Counted from the first letter of the stretch, positions 1 to 10,593 are shown. The stretch: DNA of 64,000 nucleotides from Nymphalis io (GCF_905147045.1 NC_065914.1:5456001-5520000), one strand, 5' to 3'. Numbers and translations are program-made. The notes: a model not told the origin generated them from the letters alone.

Positions 1-17
1 TGCTAAGTATCACTTGC

Positions 18-178
18 CTGTAAACAAACGGTCCGACTTCATTCAGCTTAGGCTTTTCACCGTTCTCCAAAAATCCTTGAGGATTCGTGACATTGAAGAT
101 GTACACTTTGGTAAGCCTCATCACGCCAGGACGCTGCCAGTAGCTGTAGCTCAGTGAGCCATTCCATAGTTTCAATTC
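18..178 (-). CDS. CD36-family scavenger receptor class B, coding exon 3 (start of ectodomain, gene continues off window)
   Basis: Minus-strand exon with acceptor TTTGTCACCAG ending at 179 and open frame to the window edge. It starts ELKLWNGSLSYSYWQRPG and contains KVYIFNVTN and EVGPFVYR. These are hallmark CD36-family ectodomain blocks: W-x-x-P followed by hydrophobic-Y-x-F-N-V-T-N, and GP-[FY]-V-Y-R. N-glycosylation sequons NGS and NVT are visible. The exon is phase 0 at its 5' end and joins exon 2 directly. Its 3' limit is uncertain. An ideal GC-type donor (AG|GCAAGT) falls right after VYR (18/17), a GT donor (CAA|GTGATA) lies four bases on (14/13), and the frame also stays open to position 1. 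A splice close to VYR is my preference because, from memory, vertebrate relatives have an intron near there. The ligand is not predictable from this fragment. Confidence 0.92.
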
Positions 179-223
179 CTGGTGACAAAGATAGTACTTT
201 AGTTAAACCTAACTTATAACTAA

Positions 224-514
224 TTCGAGAGGGTCTAGTGGTTACAACGGCTGAATTTTAACCAAGGGTCGTGGTTAATCCCCGACAAGCAACCCCGAAT
301 CTTCGTGTATTTTATTTTTGCCTATAATTCATCTCTTTCTCGGCAGTGAAGGTAACCGTCGTATGTAAACCTACATGTGCCTAATTTCACTGAAATTCTG
401 CCTTTCGTATATCCACCAACCTATCTTGGAGCAGCGTAGTGGAATAAGCTTCAAACCATCGCTTCAAAGGGAGAGTAGGCCTTAGACATTCACAGGCTGT
501 TACTATAACAGTAG
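224..514 (+). mobile_element. Metulj-type SINE (family B), old copy
   Basis: Matches the Metulj layout throughout: tRNA-like head (GGTCTAGTGGTTACAAC as A box, degraded B box), CTGAAATTCTGCC body, TTGGAGCAGCGTAGTGGAAT and the terminal ACATTCACAGGCTGTTACT. It is heavily diverged and lies in receptor intron 2. Confidence 0.85.
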
Positions 515-596
515 GTTGTAGGTTTGATTAGAAATACTATATATAATTAAATATAAATATATAATTTCAGCATGTAATTTATCACTTCGTTGGCTG

Positions 597-728
597 AACG
601 TACAGCCGTACAGCCGTTGGTTCTGCGCCCGAACTCTTCGATTTGCCGTCCCAGGTTAAAAGAGTGAGGGAAGAGAGAGTCTAAATAAGTTTTCGCACAC
701 ATTTGTTAACTATAATATGTCATGAGCG
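597..728 (+). mobile_element. Family C tRNA-derived SINE, 3' fragment
   Basis: CCGTTGGTTCTGCGCCCGAACTC and the following GAGTGAGGGAAGAGAG...CGCACAC..TTG..ACTATAATAT correspond to the family C body and tail seen in full at 34811-35186. The tRNA head is missing. Confidence 0.7.
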
Positions 729-915
729 ACTGGCCCTTTGGCGCAGTTGGCTGTGCACTGCACTCCGCTTCGGGGTTGTGAGTTTGATTCCCGACCTTAG
801 GATGGATGTCTTATTTGCATAAGTATGTATTTTGTGTATCAGTCGGTTGTTACCACATATACATATATGTATAACACAGGCATCCAATTGTGTACCTTAG
901 GTGCAGACCATGTTT
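727..915 (+). mobile_element. Unclassified tRNA-derived SINE-like sequence
   Basis: TGGCGCAGTTGGCTGTGCAC resembles a Pol III A box and GAGTTTGATTCCCGACC a B box. A non-tRNA body follows, ending near an A-rich stretch (GTAAATAAAAG). I see no second copy in the window. Confidence 0.5.
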
Positions 916-1305
916 GTAAATAAAAGTTTTTAATACTAACCTCGTACATTTTGTTTTTTTAATAATATTCGTGGTCTCTGAAGGTGGAATGTCAATGCCT
1001 CAACCTTTGGAAACTCGATTAGAGCAAGCGTGACTTTAAAACAAAAACGTTACATAAATATATTTAACTTAAACAGCCTGGAGGCGATCGTTTAACTACG
1101 ACGCGACTTTGTAAATATTGCCTTGACTCAAGCCTGGGCGTAATCCAGTTAATATGGAAAAATTAAGAAAACTAATTAACTATTTAATTGTTAAAAATAT
1201 AATAATTTTTTCTTATTATTTTTTTGGTCAGATTCAAGAACAAAATGCTTGAGAGTTGTGTTTTTTTTTCTTTTGTAGAAATCCTTTTCTGCAAGTGCAA
1301 GTGCA

Positions 1306-1438
1306 AGGCGGACGAGCATATGGGCAACCTGATGGCAAGTGGTCACCAACGCCCATAGACATTGGCATTGTAAGAAATGTTAACCATCGCTTACATCACT
1401 AATGCGCCAAAAATCTTGGGAACTAAGATGTTATGACC
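1306..1438 (-). mobile_element. Family A SINE-like repeat, 3' part, inverted against the next fragment
   Basis: Begins GGCGGACGAGCATATGGGC and includes CCTGATGG, AGTGGTCACC, GTAAGAAATGTTAACCATCGC and GGAACTAAGATGTTATG, the reverse complement of the family 3' half. It is followed after about 10 bp by the same 3' end in the other orientation, making a fold-back. Confidence 0.85.
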
Positions 1439-1447
1439 CAAAATGTT

Positions 1448-1527
1448 CAATGCCAATCTCTATGGGCGTTAGTGACTGCTTACCATCAGATGGCCCATTT
1501 GCTCGTCCGTCTACCAATTCTATAAAT
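1448..1527 (+). mobile_element. Family A SINE-like repeat, 3' end fragment
   Basis: CAATGCCAATCTCTATGGGCG through CTCGTCCGTCTACCAATTCTATAAA, the last ~80 bp of the family, opposed to the preceding minus-strand fragment. Confidence 0.8.
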
Positions 1528-1604
1528 AATTGCTCTAACAAGCACTTTTAAATTAAAAAATTAATTTAAATCATTAGTCCTCAGACAATTTTTATTTAAT
1601 ATAA

Positions 1605-1690
1605 AGCTACCGCCGGTTCGGAATGTGAAACCAAGAAGAACCGGCAAGAAACTCGCTAGATTCCATATATAATTACATTTATGTATCCTG
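1605..1690 (+). repeat. Family G dispersed repeat fragment
   Basis: CTACCGCCGGTTCGGAATG and AGAAGAACCGGCAAGAAACT are the signature of a lepidopteran interspersed repeat also present at about 8990, 24920 (minus), 27680, 42755 and 61655. Confidence 0.65.
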
Positions 1691-2050
1691 TATGAACATC
1701 CATGAATACTAGCTCTAAGCTCATTTATATAATCCTGTACTGTAGGCTGCTTTTATTGAAAGCGAAAAAAGTATGACGCGAAGCGAATCTTTAACATTAT
1801 CCAACGGGGCATTGTGTCATTATTTTTAGAAAACCTATTTACTTAAACACTGACTTTTCTCTTTCTATCATCATTGATTTGACATTGGAAAGAATTATTA
1901 AGAAGATGGCATTGCTGAATTGATTTAGCTAGAGTTTTTTTTAAGTTAGGCTGTGATCGATTAAAATGGTCACATACGTTTTGAAGATTAGTTAAAAGCA
2001 TGGTGTTGGATTGTTCGGTCGTTCTTGTATATATATAAAAGTGTACATAC

Positions 2051-2142
2051 CCTAAATATTATATAATCGAGCCAGGGCACGAAGGATAGTATCACCCCTA
2101 GAACCACTGTGCATATGCTGAACGTTATCACTGCGAGGCGAC
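2051..2142 (-). CDS. CD36-family scavenger receptor class B, coding exon 2 (N-terminal transmembrane helix)
   Basis: Ninety-two-base exon on the minus strand. The acceptor is TTTGTTTCAG at 2143-2152, the first two bases (GT) complete a codon begun in exon 1, and 30 codons follow to the donor AGG|GTATGT at 2051/2050 (phase 0). It encodes a hydrophobic helix (LAVITFSICTVVLGVILSFV) followed by PWLDYIIFR. This is the pattern of the first membrane anchor of insect SCRB proteins, with the Pro-Trp and Asp-Tyr just outside the helix. It corresponds to about residues 41-71 of the predicted protein. The next exon begins exactly in frame at 178. Upstream lies a ~38 kb intron. A family A repeat begins about 130 bp upstream of this exon. 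Confidence 0.93.
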
Positions 2143-2274
2143 CTGAAACAAATACAACATATCTTTATGTATATAAATAATATAATTTATGTATAAACTT
2201 ACACATATGCACTTACACAACTCATTCACTATATTTTTAATTTATTTACTTCTAAGTAATTCAATATATGTTGA

Positions 2275-2556
2275 AGCTTTGTGCAAGCTCGTCTGGGTAG
2301 GTACCACCCACTCATCAGATATTCTACCGCAAAACAGCAGTACTTGGTATTCTTGTGTTCCGGTTTGGAGGGTGAGAGAGCCAGTGTAATTAAAGGCACA
2401 AGGAACATAACATCTCAGTTCCCACGGTTGGTGGCGCATTGGCGATGTAAGTGATGGTTAAAATTTCTTGAATGTCTATGGGCGTTGGTGACCACTTACC
2501 ATCAGGTGGCCCATATGCTCGTCCACCTACCTATACTATAAAATAAAAATAAAAAA
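2275..2556 (+). mobile_element. Family A SINE-like repeat, nearly full length
   Basis: Runs from GCTTTGTGCAAGCTCGTC to CTCGTCCACCTACCTATACTATAAAATAAAAATAAA, lacking only the first ~12 bp. It is the nearest repeat upstream of receptor exon 2. Confidence 0.9.
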
Positions 2557-2795
2557 CGAATATAAACGAGTGTAATCCTATTTTGGTTTTAGTTACATAT
2601 TATATAATACTTAATATAATAAAGAAGGTAAATAAGTAGTTTGGATTACCAAATAACTAAACAAATGTTTTTTCTGTATCTTTATATGTCACCGAACTGC
2701 TCCTAAACGGCTGTACCGATTTAGGTGATTTTATTTTGTTTATTTTCATGGTGACAATTTATTAAAATAAAGTGATAAGTTGATGGTATAACTAT

Positions 2796-2990
2796 TTCAA
2801 TAAATAAATAAATAAATAAAAGACCAGGGAGGAGGCGTCAACGGTATGCGCACCTTCTTCCCTTCGCCGTAAGCGTAAGGACTAGGGGGCTAGTCTGTAT
2901 TCCGGGAATCTCTTTAATGGCCAACCGGCGTCACTGTAATATGCGTAAGCGATTCCGTGACGCTCCCCAAATAGATGGAGGAAAAACCTT
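2796..2990. repeat. (AAAT)n tract and adjoining GC-rich fragment of unknown origin
   Basis: A short (AAAT)n run is followed by about 160 bp of GC-rich DNA (AGGGAGGAGGCGTCAACGG, CTAGGGGGCTAGTCTGTATT) unlike its surroundings. It looks like part of a retroelement, but no second copy or coding motif was found here. Confidence 0.35.
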
Positions 2991-3307
2991 TGTTTTTTTA
3001 GTTGTAGTGCTACCCACTTCATATGAAAGAAACGTTTTCAAGAGACAAAAAAAATCAGTTAGTATCGCTATCGTATCGTGATAACAAAATGGATAGAAGA
3101 TAGAAATGGTCAAATAAAAAAAAAGTCATAATAGTGAAATGAGTCTAGTGACTAGATTAGGCCGCGATCGCGTGAGGAAGAACTCATTTCATTACTCACC
3201 CGTCAAGTTGACAACAGATTTATGGTGATATACTATTTTGATGCGTGTGTTCTTGAAATGTTATGATTATACATTTCACGTCCGTTTTCTGCGGTGAGTT
3301 TCGAGTT

Positions 3308-3364
3308 TGGTTCAAACCCCAGGCTGATGAAAAGTTGTTGGGTTTTTCTGGCGAGAAAATTACT
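3308..3364 (+). mobile_element. Family C SINE fragment
   Basis: GGTTCAAACCCCAGG (B box), then GTTGGGTTTTTCTGGCGAGAAAAT, the diagnostic family C segment just after the tRNA head. It directly abuts a Metulj copy. Confidence 0.6.
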
Positions 3365-3367
3365 AAG

Positions 3368-3634
3368 GATCCATGCCCCAGTGGTTAGAACATGAGATTC
3401 TTTTCCGTTGATTGCGGGTTCAAACCCAAGCAAGCGCTACTGAATTTTCATTTCCCTAATTTGTGTTTATAATTCATCTCTTGCTCGGTGGTAAAGGAAA
3501 ACATCGTGAGGAAACCTGCATGTGTTGAAATAAAAATCTGTAACACGTGAATCCACCAACCCCTATTGGTGTAGTGGTTTCTCATAACAATATGATGAGG
3601 CTTTCGCCCAGCATGGACATTCAAAGGCTGTAGT
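3368..3634 (+). mobile_element. Metulj-type SINE (family B), old copy
   Basis: A box CCCCAGTGGTTAGAAC, B box GCGGGTTCAAACCC, GAAAACATCGTGAGGAAACC, CCACCAACCCCTATTGG and a degraded end ACATTCAAAGGCTGTAG. Confidence 0.85.
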
Positions 3635-4019
3635 TTTGACTTTCAGTGTAAAATGTGTATCTTTTAAAGATAATGAAAAAAAGACAAACAAAAATAGAAT
3701 ATTTAAAAAAACTATATAATAAATTCAAATATGTTTTATTTTTATTAAAACAGATGATTATTATTTTTCACTTTTGTTTTAACAAATAATTTTTGTACGC
3801 AAAAAAATGACCGTACACGTCTACTGGAGAACATTCGAAACCGGTTATGAATAATAATAATAATTATAAAACACACTCATAATTTATTCCAAAAGGCAAT
3901 CATCCTGAACACATGCCAGCTTCTTATACGATCACCTAGACCCTACTTGCGCTTGGCTACGGCCCGTGTGTTTAGGTGTTTATTATTTCATACGAGGGAA
4001 AATGTAATATAAAAATAAA

Positions 4020-4195
4020 ATAATAATAATTAATAAATAAAAATATAATAATAATAATTCCTATATATTTTTATTATTATTATTTTTGTGATTGTGATTC
4101 TAATTATTAATGTATATTGTTATGTTTAATTATCATGTACCAAAAGTATGGGCCTTGTTGCCTGAGGAATAAAGATATTATTATTATTATTATAA
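4020..4195 (+). repeat. TAA/TTA simple repeats and LINE-like 3' end
   Basis: Interrupted (ATA/TTA)n at 4020-4085, then ATGGGCCTTGTTGCCTGAGG AATAAAGATATTATTATTATT. The GGGCCTTGTTGCCTGA-AATAAA-(TTA)n ending is common for lepidopteran non-LTR retrotransposons. The LINE assignment is from memory of that pattern. Confidence 0.5.
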
Positions 4196-4934
4196 AATAC
4201 ATACTATGTTCAAACGGAATAGTAATTTTGTTTCAGACGAGAGTACCTGCGAATGTGTCGTGTTCACCCAGCATGTTAAGATATTGGGTGCTTAGAAAAG
4301 TTTAACTTCAAAATATCAACCAAGATGAGCTCCGCCTATCTTCATAAAGAGGGTAGATTTTGTTGTTTCTGCAATAGCTTGTCTTTTTGTCATGGTACGA
4401 TAATTATTATAATATGCGTTTTTATTGTTTTTTGTACGGTATACAATTTAGATCATATTAAGTTTTCACTTATTTTTGGTAACTGTCGAGGTATTGAGAG
4501 AAAAGTATAAAATTAAGATATTGAAATTTGCTTTTTACTTTTGATTACATATCGAAACAAAGTAACATAGACAGAGCGTTCGAGAAAGAGCTGAACGCTC
4601 TGCAGTGAATAGGTAGTATGGAAACGATTTCACAGCCTTTTAAATTGAGACTGAGAACGGCCATTGCAGTGGTTTTGAATCCCACAAAACCCGATACCTG
4701 TTTGAAGAATATTTAAATTCTATTTTGGAACTTAGCAAAAAGATAAAATAAAACATATGAAACATTCCAATGTTGTCCCATAAAGAAAGATTTATAAGTA
4801 ACGGAAAGTTAGTATATTTGTACAGACAGCGACAACTTTAATTTTTAATTTATTTTTACAACATATCAAACGGATAAAAGATTTGTATTTATTTTAGTGT
4901 TGTTTGATAAGCTATGCATGAACAAGTTTACTTC

Positions 4935-5215
4935 GTGGTAGGGCTTTGTGCAAGCCTGTCCGGGTAGGTACCGCTCACTTATCATTTATTCCACCGTCAA
5001 ATAACAATGCTTAGTATTGTTTTACTCCGGTTGAAATGGTGAGTAAGCCAGAAAAACTTCGTGCACAAGGGACATAACCTTAATAATTTCCAAGGATTGC
5101 GACACATCGGCAATATAAGGAATGTTTAATATTTTTATGGCGTCTATGTCTAATAGTGGTGGTGACCATTTACAATAAAACGGGTCCATTTGTCGGTCTA
5201 CCACCACAATAACTA
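4935..5215 (+). mobile_element. Family A SINE-like repeat, full length, diverged
   Basis: Starts GTGGTAGGGCTTTGTGCAAG. Retains GGTAGGTACC, TTGTTTTACTCCGGTTG, CACAAGGGACATAAC and GGTGGTGACCATTTAC. Many substitutions indicate an old insertion. Confidence 0.85.
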
Positions 5216-5399
5216 CATTACAAGGCAATATTTGTTACGAATAAATATTCAATGTAAAATTAACTTATATGCGCAAATTATGAACTTTTTTTCTAACTGT
5301 ACATAGTGTAAAGAGGTGCGAATGCTGAGCGAGTGAGGTGCTATTATAACGGTCGCTACTCATGTTTTACATCTTTATAAGCGCGGGTAATGATATTCT

Positions 5400-5592
5400 G
5401 CTCTTGACCGATTTCGGCGACTGCCATTGTCGAGAGACACAACACCACAGTTCACTGTGCAGGATATTATAGTTGTCTAGACGTGTGCTCATCCTCATAA
5501 TCCGATTTAATGGTTTATTCGTCACGACGAAAAAGTTCAGGAGCAGAGCCAATGCTTTACGTTTTTTCTGAAACCCCGTACCGCGATACAAA
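5400..5592 (-). mobile_element. Family C SINE, diverged body
   Basis: Reverse-complement family C signatures: GACCGATTTCGGCGACTGCC, CACAGTTCACTGTGCAGGAT, CATAATCCGATTTAATGG, GTTCAGGAGCAGAGCCAATG. It abuts a minus-strand family A copy. Confidence 0.65.
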
Positions 5593-5596
5593 ACCA

Positions 5597-5860
5597 TTTT
5601 TTTATGTTATAGATAGGCAGACAAGCAAATGGGACATATAAGAGTAAGTTGTCACCACAGCCCATTGGCGATGTAAGAAATAATAACCATTCCTTACATT
5701 GCCAACCTTGGGAACTGAGATGCCCTTATGCCTGTAATTACACTGGTTCACTCATTCTCCAAACCCGAACACAACAATACTAAGTATCGCAGCTTAGTGA
5801 CAGAATAACTGATGAGTGGGTTTGGCCCACCCAAACGAGCACAAAGCCCTACCACCAGGT
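5597..5860 (-). mobile_element. Family A SINE-like repeat, full length, diverged
   Basis: TTTTTTATGTTATAGATAGG at the tail side to CACAAAGCCCTACCACCAG at the head. The internal CCAACCTTGGGAACTGAGAT and CTGATGAGTGGG blocks are intact. Confidence 0.87.
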
Positions 5861-6082
5861 AAATAACTTTTGATATAAAACATCTTTTGGCGTAACTTGG
5901 GGGTGAGACGGACTCATCATATCTCTGCGTTGCTGATCTCTTCTCCCTTGTGTGTGTGTGATGTAAATATTGTGTTGCTATATATTATTATAACAATAAT
6001 ATTTATTTTATTACAAAAACTGTATATTTCGATTTATTTGACTCGATTAACCATCTTTATCACAATTCACATCTACTGGTCT

Positions 6083-6152
6083 TATGGGGTATGAACTCAG
6101 AATCACGGGATCAACAGCCTTACAAGACAAGACCAGCGAGACAGTCAACGGG
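6083..6152 (-). mobile_element. tRNA-like SINE head, probably family C variant
   Basis: The reverse complement gives CTGTCTCGCTGGTCTTG ... TGATTCTGAGTTCATACCCC, an A-box/B-box pair like the head of family C. No body follows. Confidence 0.4.
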
Positions 6153-7398
6153 TTATACAATTATTCCATGAAATCACTCATACCAGCACACTCATAGCAT
6201 TATTGACGACAATCAAAGTGCATGGTTAGGTCAATCACTTTGTAGGAAGCCTTCAACCATATTTTCTTAATGAATAAACTTTTTCATTTGCAGATGATAT
6301 ATAATTAATTTAAGAGTACAGGATGGGACACATAGTGGTCTAGGCACGTGGACTTTGAAAATCTTTTCCTAAAATCCGGGATAGCATTAGCCTTCACGTT
6401 CTCATCTTTTGTTTACATTTCTTTCAATTAGAATCAGTCTTTGGTGAAACGAAAATGACTCTCAATGTAAAGAGCATTTCTTTTCTCTTATCTTCATCTT
6501 CATCTTCTTTATCGAATATTCTAGAACGATAAAACCGCTTTCAAACTACACTATTGAAGTTACCCAGCTACGGAAAGTAGCTGTGTTTAAAGTGGGATTA
6601 AAGATGTGGGTCGTATCATGGTAACATATTAAAATTCGTCCAGAATACCACTAAATCCATAAATAAGCAACTAATACTCTCGGTTTTTCTAAAACGTAAC
6701 ACTAGAGGATTCTCTGCCGCAACAAAAAACATTGCTATAATTTTGTTTATAGCCATCTGGAATGTGCTTCTGTAGTTTAAAATCTTTTATAAAGCATTCA
6801 CTGATAGGACATTGAGAGGGTATAACGTAATTTCACCAAACATAGCTTATTTTGGTAATGGAATTTGTCACAGACAGTTCTAACAAAGTCGATCTTTAGT
6901 GCACAGAATCTTGAACGGTGTTCAGAACAATGAATTACTTAGCAGTTCCCTACAAACGAAACACTTTCCACATCCCATTTGTCGAAACTAATCGTGGTTC
7001 TCTTCTACCGCCGTTATGTGTTCACAACAATATTTTCTCTCAGGCCATATCAGAATTGGATATTTTCTATGATAATTTTAATAATTTTAAACTTTGACTA
7101 TTAGAATATTACTTTTACAAAATTGATTTAAATATGTAATAATTTTATACAATAGTTAATTAAATCAAATTATTTAAATATATGTGATTAATTTTGTATT
7201 TTTTATTAACTGCTACAATGATTACTTACTGTAAAATTATGTAATTAATTTTATTATTATGAATGCTTTGTACACTTGTAATTGATATGATGTATTTTTT
7301 TTTTGTTGATTTTAATTGTGTTGAATGCTTTAACACGTGTGCTTAATAAAACAATAAGTGAATAAATAAATATCAACCGTATGTTTATATCACCTACT
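6153..7398. other. Unassigned AT-rich intronic DNA
   Basis: No coding exon, RNA gene or repeat signature recognised. Strongly A/T-biased between about 7060 and 7370. Confidence 0.4.
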
Positions 7399-7573
7399 AA
7401 GCACTTTGTTATGTTCCGGTTTGAAAAGGGAATGAGTCAGTACTACAGGCACACGGGACATGGCATCTTACTTCCCAAGGTTGGTGGTGCATTAACAATG
7501 TCAGGAATGGTTAATATTTCCCAGTCTATGGGTGGTGTTGATCACATACTATCAGGTAGCCCATTTGCAGGCC
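7399..7573 (+). mobile_element. Family A SINE-like repeat, 5' truncated
   Basis: TGTTCCGGTTTGAAAAGGG through CTTCCCAAGGTTGGTGGTGC to CTATCAGGTAGCCCATTTG. An 86-codon open frame here (7381-7641) is just this repeat read in sense, not a gene. Confidence 0.8.
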
Positions 7574-8498
7574 GGGGGAAGCAAAATATCACCGACCAAG
7601 TGTTGAAAAGAGTTATCAATGCTTGGCCTAGAAAACTATGATGTTACGTTTCTTTGCTTGTAGTTATGTTGACGCACACACTGAAACATGACAATAATTA
7701 GCATTGCTGTTATGTAATACGTTTTGCCAAAATGTAGGACGAATTTTAATATTCACGTATTAATAATAAAATATAAAAAACTTTATCACATTTTACAGTT
7801 AAAATAAAGACTGGAATATATTTTTATCGTTAAAGGATCTAATGACCGTTTACTGAACCGAACAAGTCCCGTTAAAATTGTTTAATTGTGCTTTTATGTC
7901 AGTTTTAATATTAAGTTACAATGGATGATAGATAATATAAGCTGGTGATCGTCAATTGGTTGAACGTCGGGAATGATTGGTGCACTTTAAATTCAAAAAG
8001 ATATTGTTGTTGGTTTAAAAGCGAGTTATATCATATACGAATTATATCAGAGGTCAACCATTTTGAATTTAAGGACGCAATAAGAAAAACAAGATCGCTC
8101 GCATAAATAAGTGCATTATGGAAATACATAAACAAAATCATATCGAATCGAGGATACAAGATAGCAACCTCAGCTTCAAGGTGCTATTAAAAAAAAAGTT
8201 ACATAACTAAATAATTTTTAAATTATGTATTTTGTAATATATTATTTTTAGCAAAACTAGCTTTTTAAATGCGTGTTCCACGGAACTCCAGATTACGGAC
8301 CACGGTTTGAGAACCATTTACCTTTATATTTATTGTAAGGCCGTGACCGTTAGCATAGCAGTTACATGATCTCTACGCTAATTATGAGTGTGTATAAGTA
8401 TTTTTTGATTAGTAGCTTTGCTTAGTGCTGTAGATCTCGGTGTTTTAAGGCGTGGATATACTTGAAATGGCTTTATTTGAGTAACATCTTGTCATTTT
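7574..8498. other. Unassigned AT-rich intronic DNA
   Basis: Nothing recognised. No open frame with protein-like composition and no match to the repeat families defined here. Confidence 0.4.
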
Positions 8499-8789
8499 AC
8501 TGGTGGTAGGGCTTTGTGCAAGCTCGTCTGGGTAGGTACCACCCACTCATCAGATATTCTACCACAAAATAGCAATACTTGATATTGTTGTGTTCCGGTT
8601 TGAAGGGTGAGTGAGCCAGCGTAATTACAGGCACAAGGGATATAAAATCTTAGTTCCCAAGGTTGGTGGCGCATTGGCTATAAGCGATGGTTGACATTTC
8701 TTACAATGCCAATGTCTAAGGGCGTTTGGTGACCACTTACCATCAGGTGGCCCATATTCTCGTCCACCTTCCTATTCTATAAAAAAAAA
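8499..8789 (+). mobile_element. Family A SINE-like repeat, full length, young subfamily
   Basis: Complete from ACTGGTGGTAGGGCTTTGTG to CCTATTCTATAAAAAAAA. Carries subfamily-specific variants TTGGCTATAAGCGATGGTTG and CTAAGGGCGTTTGG, shared almost identically with the copy at 59226-59524. Confidence 0.95.
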
Positions 8790-8989
8790 TACATCGATTC
8801 CTTGTTTCTCGGTATTCGTTATCGGATACAACTTTGAAAAGTATATATTTTATTATATAAAACGAAGAAGGCGGACAGGCCAGATAGGCCACCTGGTGTT
8901 AAATGGACACCATCGCTTAAAGTAACAGTCAAAACAGTTGCACCCAATACACCTTGTGTCGTCGCCTTCGCTAATCATGTCACAGTAAG

Positions 8990-9150
8990 TAATCTTTATT
9001 CAATAAACAAGCGTTACACTTACTTTTTGATTATCATAAATCTACCACTGGATTGGAAATAGATAACTCCTTAGAAGAACCGGTGAAAGAAACTCAACGG
9101 GTTTTTTTTGCTAATTTTTTACAATTATAGGTTATACAATAACAGTTTTT
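8990..9150 (+). repeat. Family G dispersed repeat
   Basis: TAAATCTACCACTGGATTGG then AGAAGAACCGGTGAAAGAAA CTCAACGG, the family G signature, with an upstream AACAAGCGTTACACTTACTT segment also seen near 29635. Confidence 0.55.
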
Positions 9151-9288
9151 TTGGGAACTAAGATGATATGTCCCTTGTGAATGTAGACTGTAGACAGAAA
9201 TTTTATTAAATTTTTCTATTACAGAATTCTCAGTAGCAGAACAAAATTAGTAAGCTGACAATATCAGATGAGATTAAAAATTCATGTA

Positions 9289-9398
9289 AAGCCATTGGTC
9301 CTGCGTTTTATAGTTCTCTGCTCGTGGTGCTGTATCATCAGACGATGGCAGTGAGAGAATAGTGAGTAATATTGTAGTAATTTCCGCCCACATTTGTG
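9289..9398 (+). mobile_element. Family C SINE, 3' fragment
   Basis: GTAAAGCCATTGGTCCTGCG and GCAGTGAGAGAATAGTGAG match the family C body. Head missing. It directly precedes a Metulj insertion. Confidence 0.55.
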
Positions 9399-9407
9399 CT
9401 TAAGTAT

Positions 9408-9717
9408 GTACCGTATCCGTAAAACAGCCTGCGAATGTCCCACTGCTGGGCTCAACGCCTCCTCTCTCTTTTTGAGGGGAAGTTTTGGAGCTTATTCCAC
9501 CACGCTGCTCCAGTGCGCGTTGGTGGAATATACATGTGGCAGAATTTCAGTGAAATTATACACATGCAGGTTTTCTCATGATGTTTTCCTTCACCGTAAA
9601 TCAAGAGATGAATTATAATCACAAATTAAGCATATGAAAATTTAGTGTTGCTTGCCCGGGTTTGATCCCACGATCATCGGTTAAGATTTACGCTTTCTTA
9701 ACACTGGGCCATCTCGG
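9408..9717 (-). mobile_element. Metulj-type SINE (family B), full length with target-site duplication
   Basis: Complete minus-strand copy: tail (TACCGTATCCGTAA)-ACAGCCTGCGAATGTCCCAC to tRNA head GGGCCATCTCGG. Flanked by CTTAAGTAT at 9399-9407 and 9718-9726, a 9-bp duplication expected from target-primed insertion. Confidence 0.92.
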
Positions 9718-9911
9718 CTTAAGTATATGGCTAGTTTTTAAAATCTCCGCCGTAGAAGATATGGAGGCAAGAGATTCATTGTAATTAAAAATAGTGAGAT
9801 AGAAAAATTGCATTGTAAATACATTAAGTATCTACTACTACGATTGGCGACTGCTACTTCCACCTGGTGGTTTATTTGACTCGCGTAATATTTAAAGATG
9901 TACAGAATAAT

Positions 9912-10030
9912 CTGGGAACTAAGATTCTTTGTTCTTTATGCCTGTACACTAGCTCACTCAGTCTTCGAACGGTGGAGTTTGATGAACTGGTGGTACCTAT
10001 TCAGATGGTCTTGCACAAAGCCCAACCCCC
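9912..10030 (-). mobile_element. Family A SINE-like repeat, 5' half only
   Basis: TGGGAACTAAGATTCTTTG, CTAGCTCACTCAGTCTTCG and the head CAGATGGTCTTGCACAAAGCCC. The centre is deleted. Confidence 0.7.
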
Positions 10031-10257
10031 GAGAAATGTGATGTGATGCCTTGTAATATGATGATAATTTCGCTATCCTCACTCGCTAGAAATATATAAT
10101 ATATATACTAATAATTATATTTATTGTATGTACTTGTACCATACTATGTATATTTGTATGTAATAACTGTCATTATAGTGTCCAATTACTTCCGGTATGA
10201 AACATAATACTCAACTTGAGAGTTTACCGTTTATTAACTAATAATATAAAAACGGCT

Positions 10258-10442
10258 TCACTGGGGGATTAGGGGGGGGGAGTGTCAGGTATAAAAAAGT
10301 ATGTGCTATGTCCTTCCTTGGGGGCAAGTTGGGGCTCAAGCTTGCTTCATATCAAATTTCATGAAATTCGATTCAGTGGTTTAGTCGTGAAAGCGTAACA
10401 GACATACAGAACGACAGAGTTACTTTCGCATTTATAATATTA
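10258..10442 (+). repeat. Family H dispersed repeat, 3' part
   Basis: ATTTCATGAAATTCGATTCA GTGGTTTAGTCGTGAAAGCG TAACAGACATACAG...AGTTACTTTCGCATTTATAA TATTAATA. This AAAGCGTAACAGACA / TTTCGCATTTATAATATTA ending is widespread in Lepidoptera; its element class is not settled here. Confidence 0.65.
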
Positions 10443-10593
10443 ATATGTAATTTAAAAGTAATTGTCATCATGCATACATACAAACACTCATTCTATTAGA
10501 ACAAACGCAGAAGGCAGATATTCAGGAAATTACAAAGAAAGAAGATTAAAAAAATAAACCCCAAAAAAAGCATTTTCGAATCATCATTTTAAA

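Larger units (their letters stand above)
179..2050 (-). other. Intron 2 of the scavenger receptor gene
   Basis: GT-AG intron of 1,872 bp between exons 2 and 3 (donor GTATGT, acceptor CACCAG, phase 0). It contains an old Metulj copy, a family C remnant, a lone tRNA-derived SINE-like sequence, a fold-back pair of family A fragments and a family G fragment. The remaining sequence (about 900-1300 and 1680-2050) is AT-rich with nothing recognisable. Confidence 0.88.
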
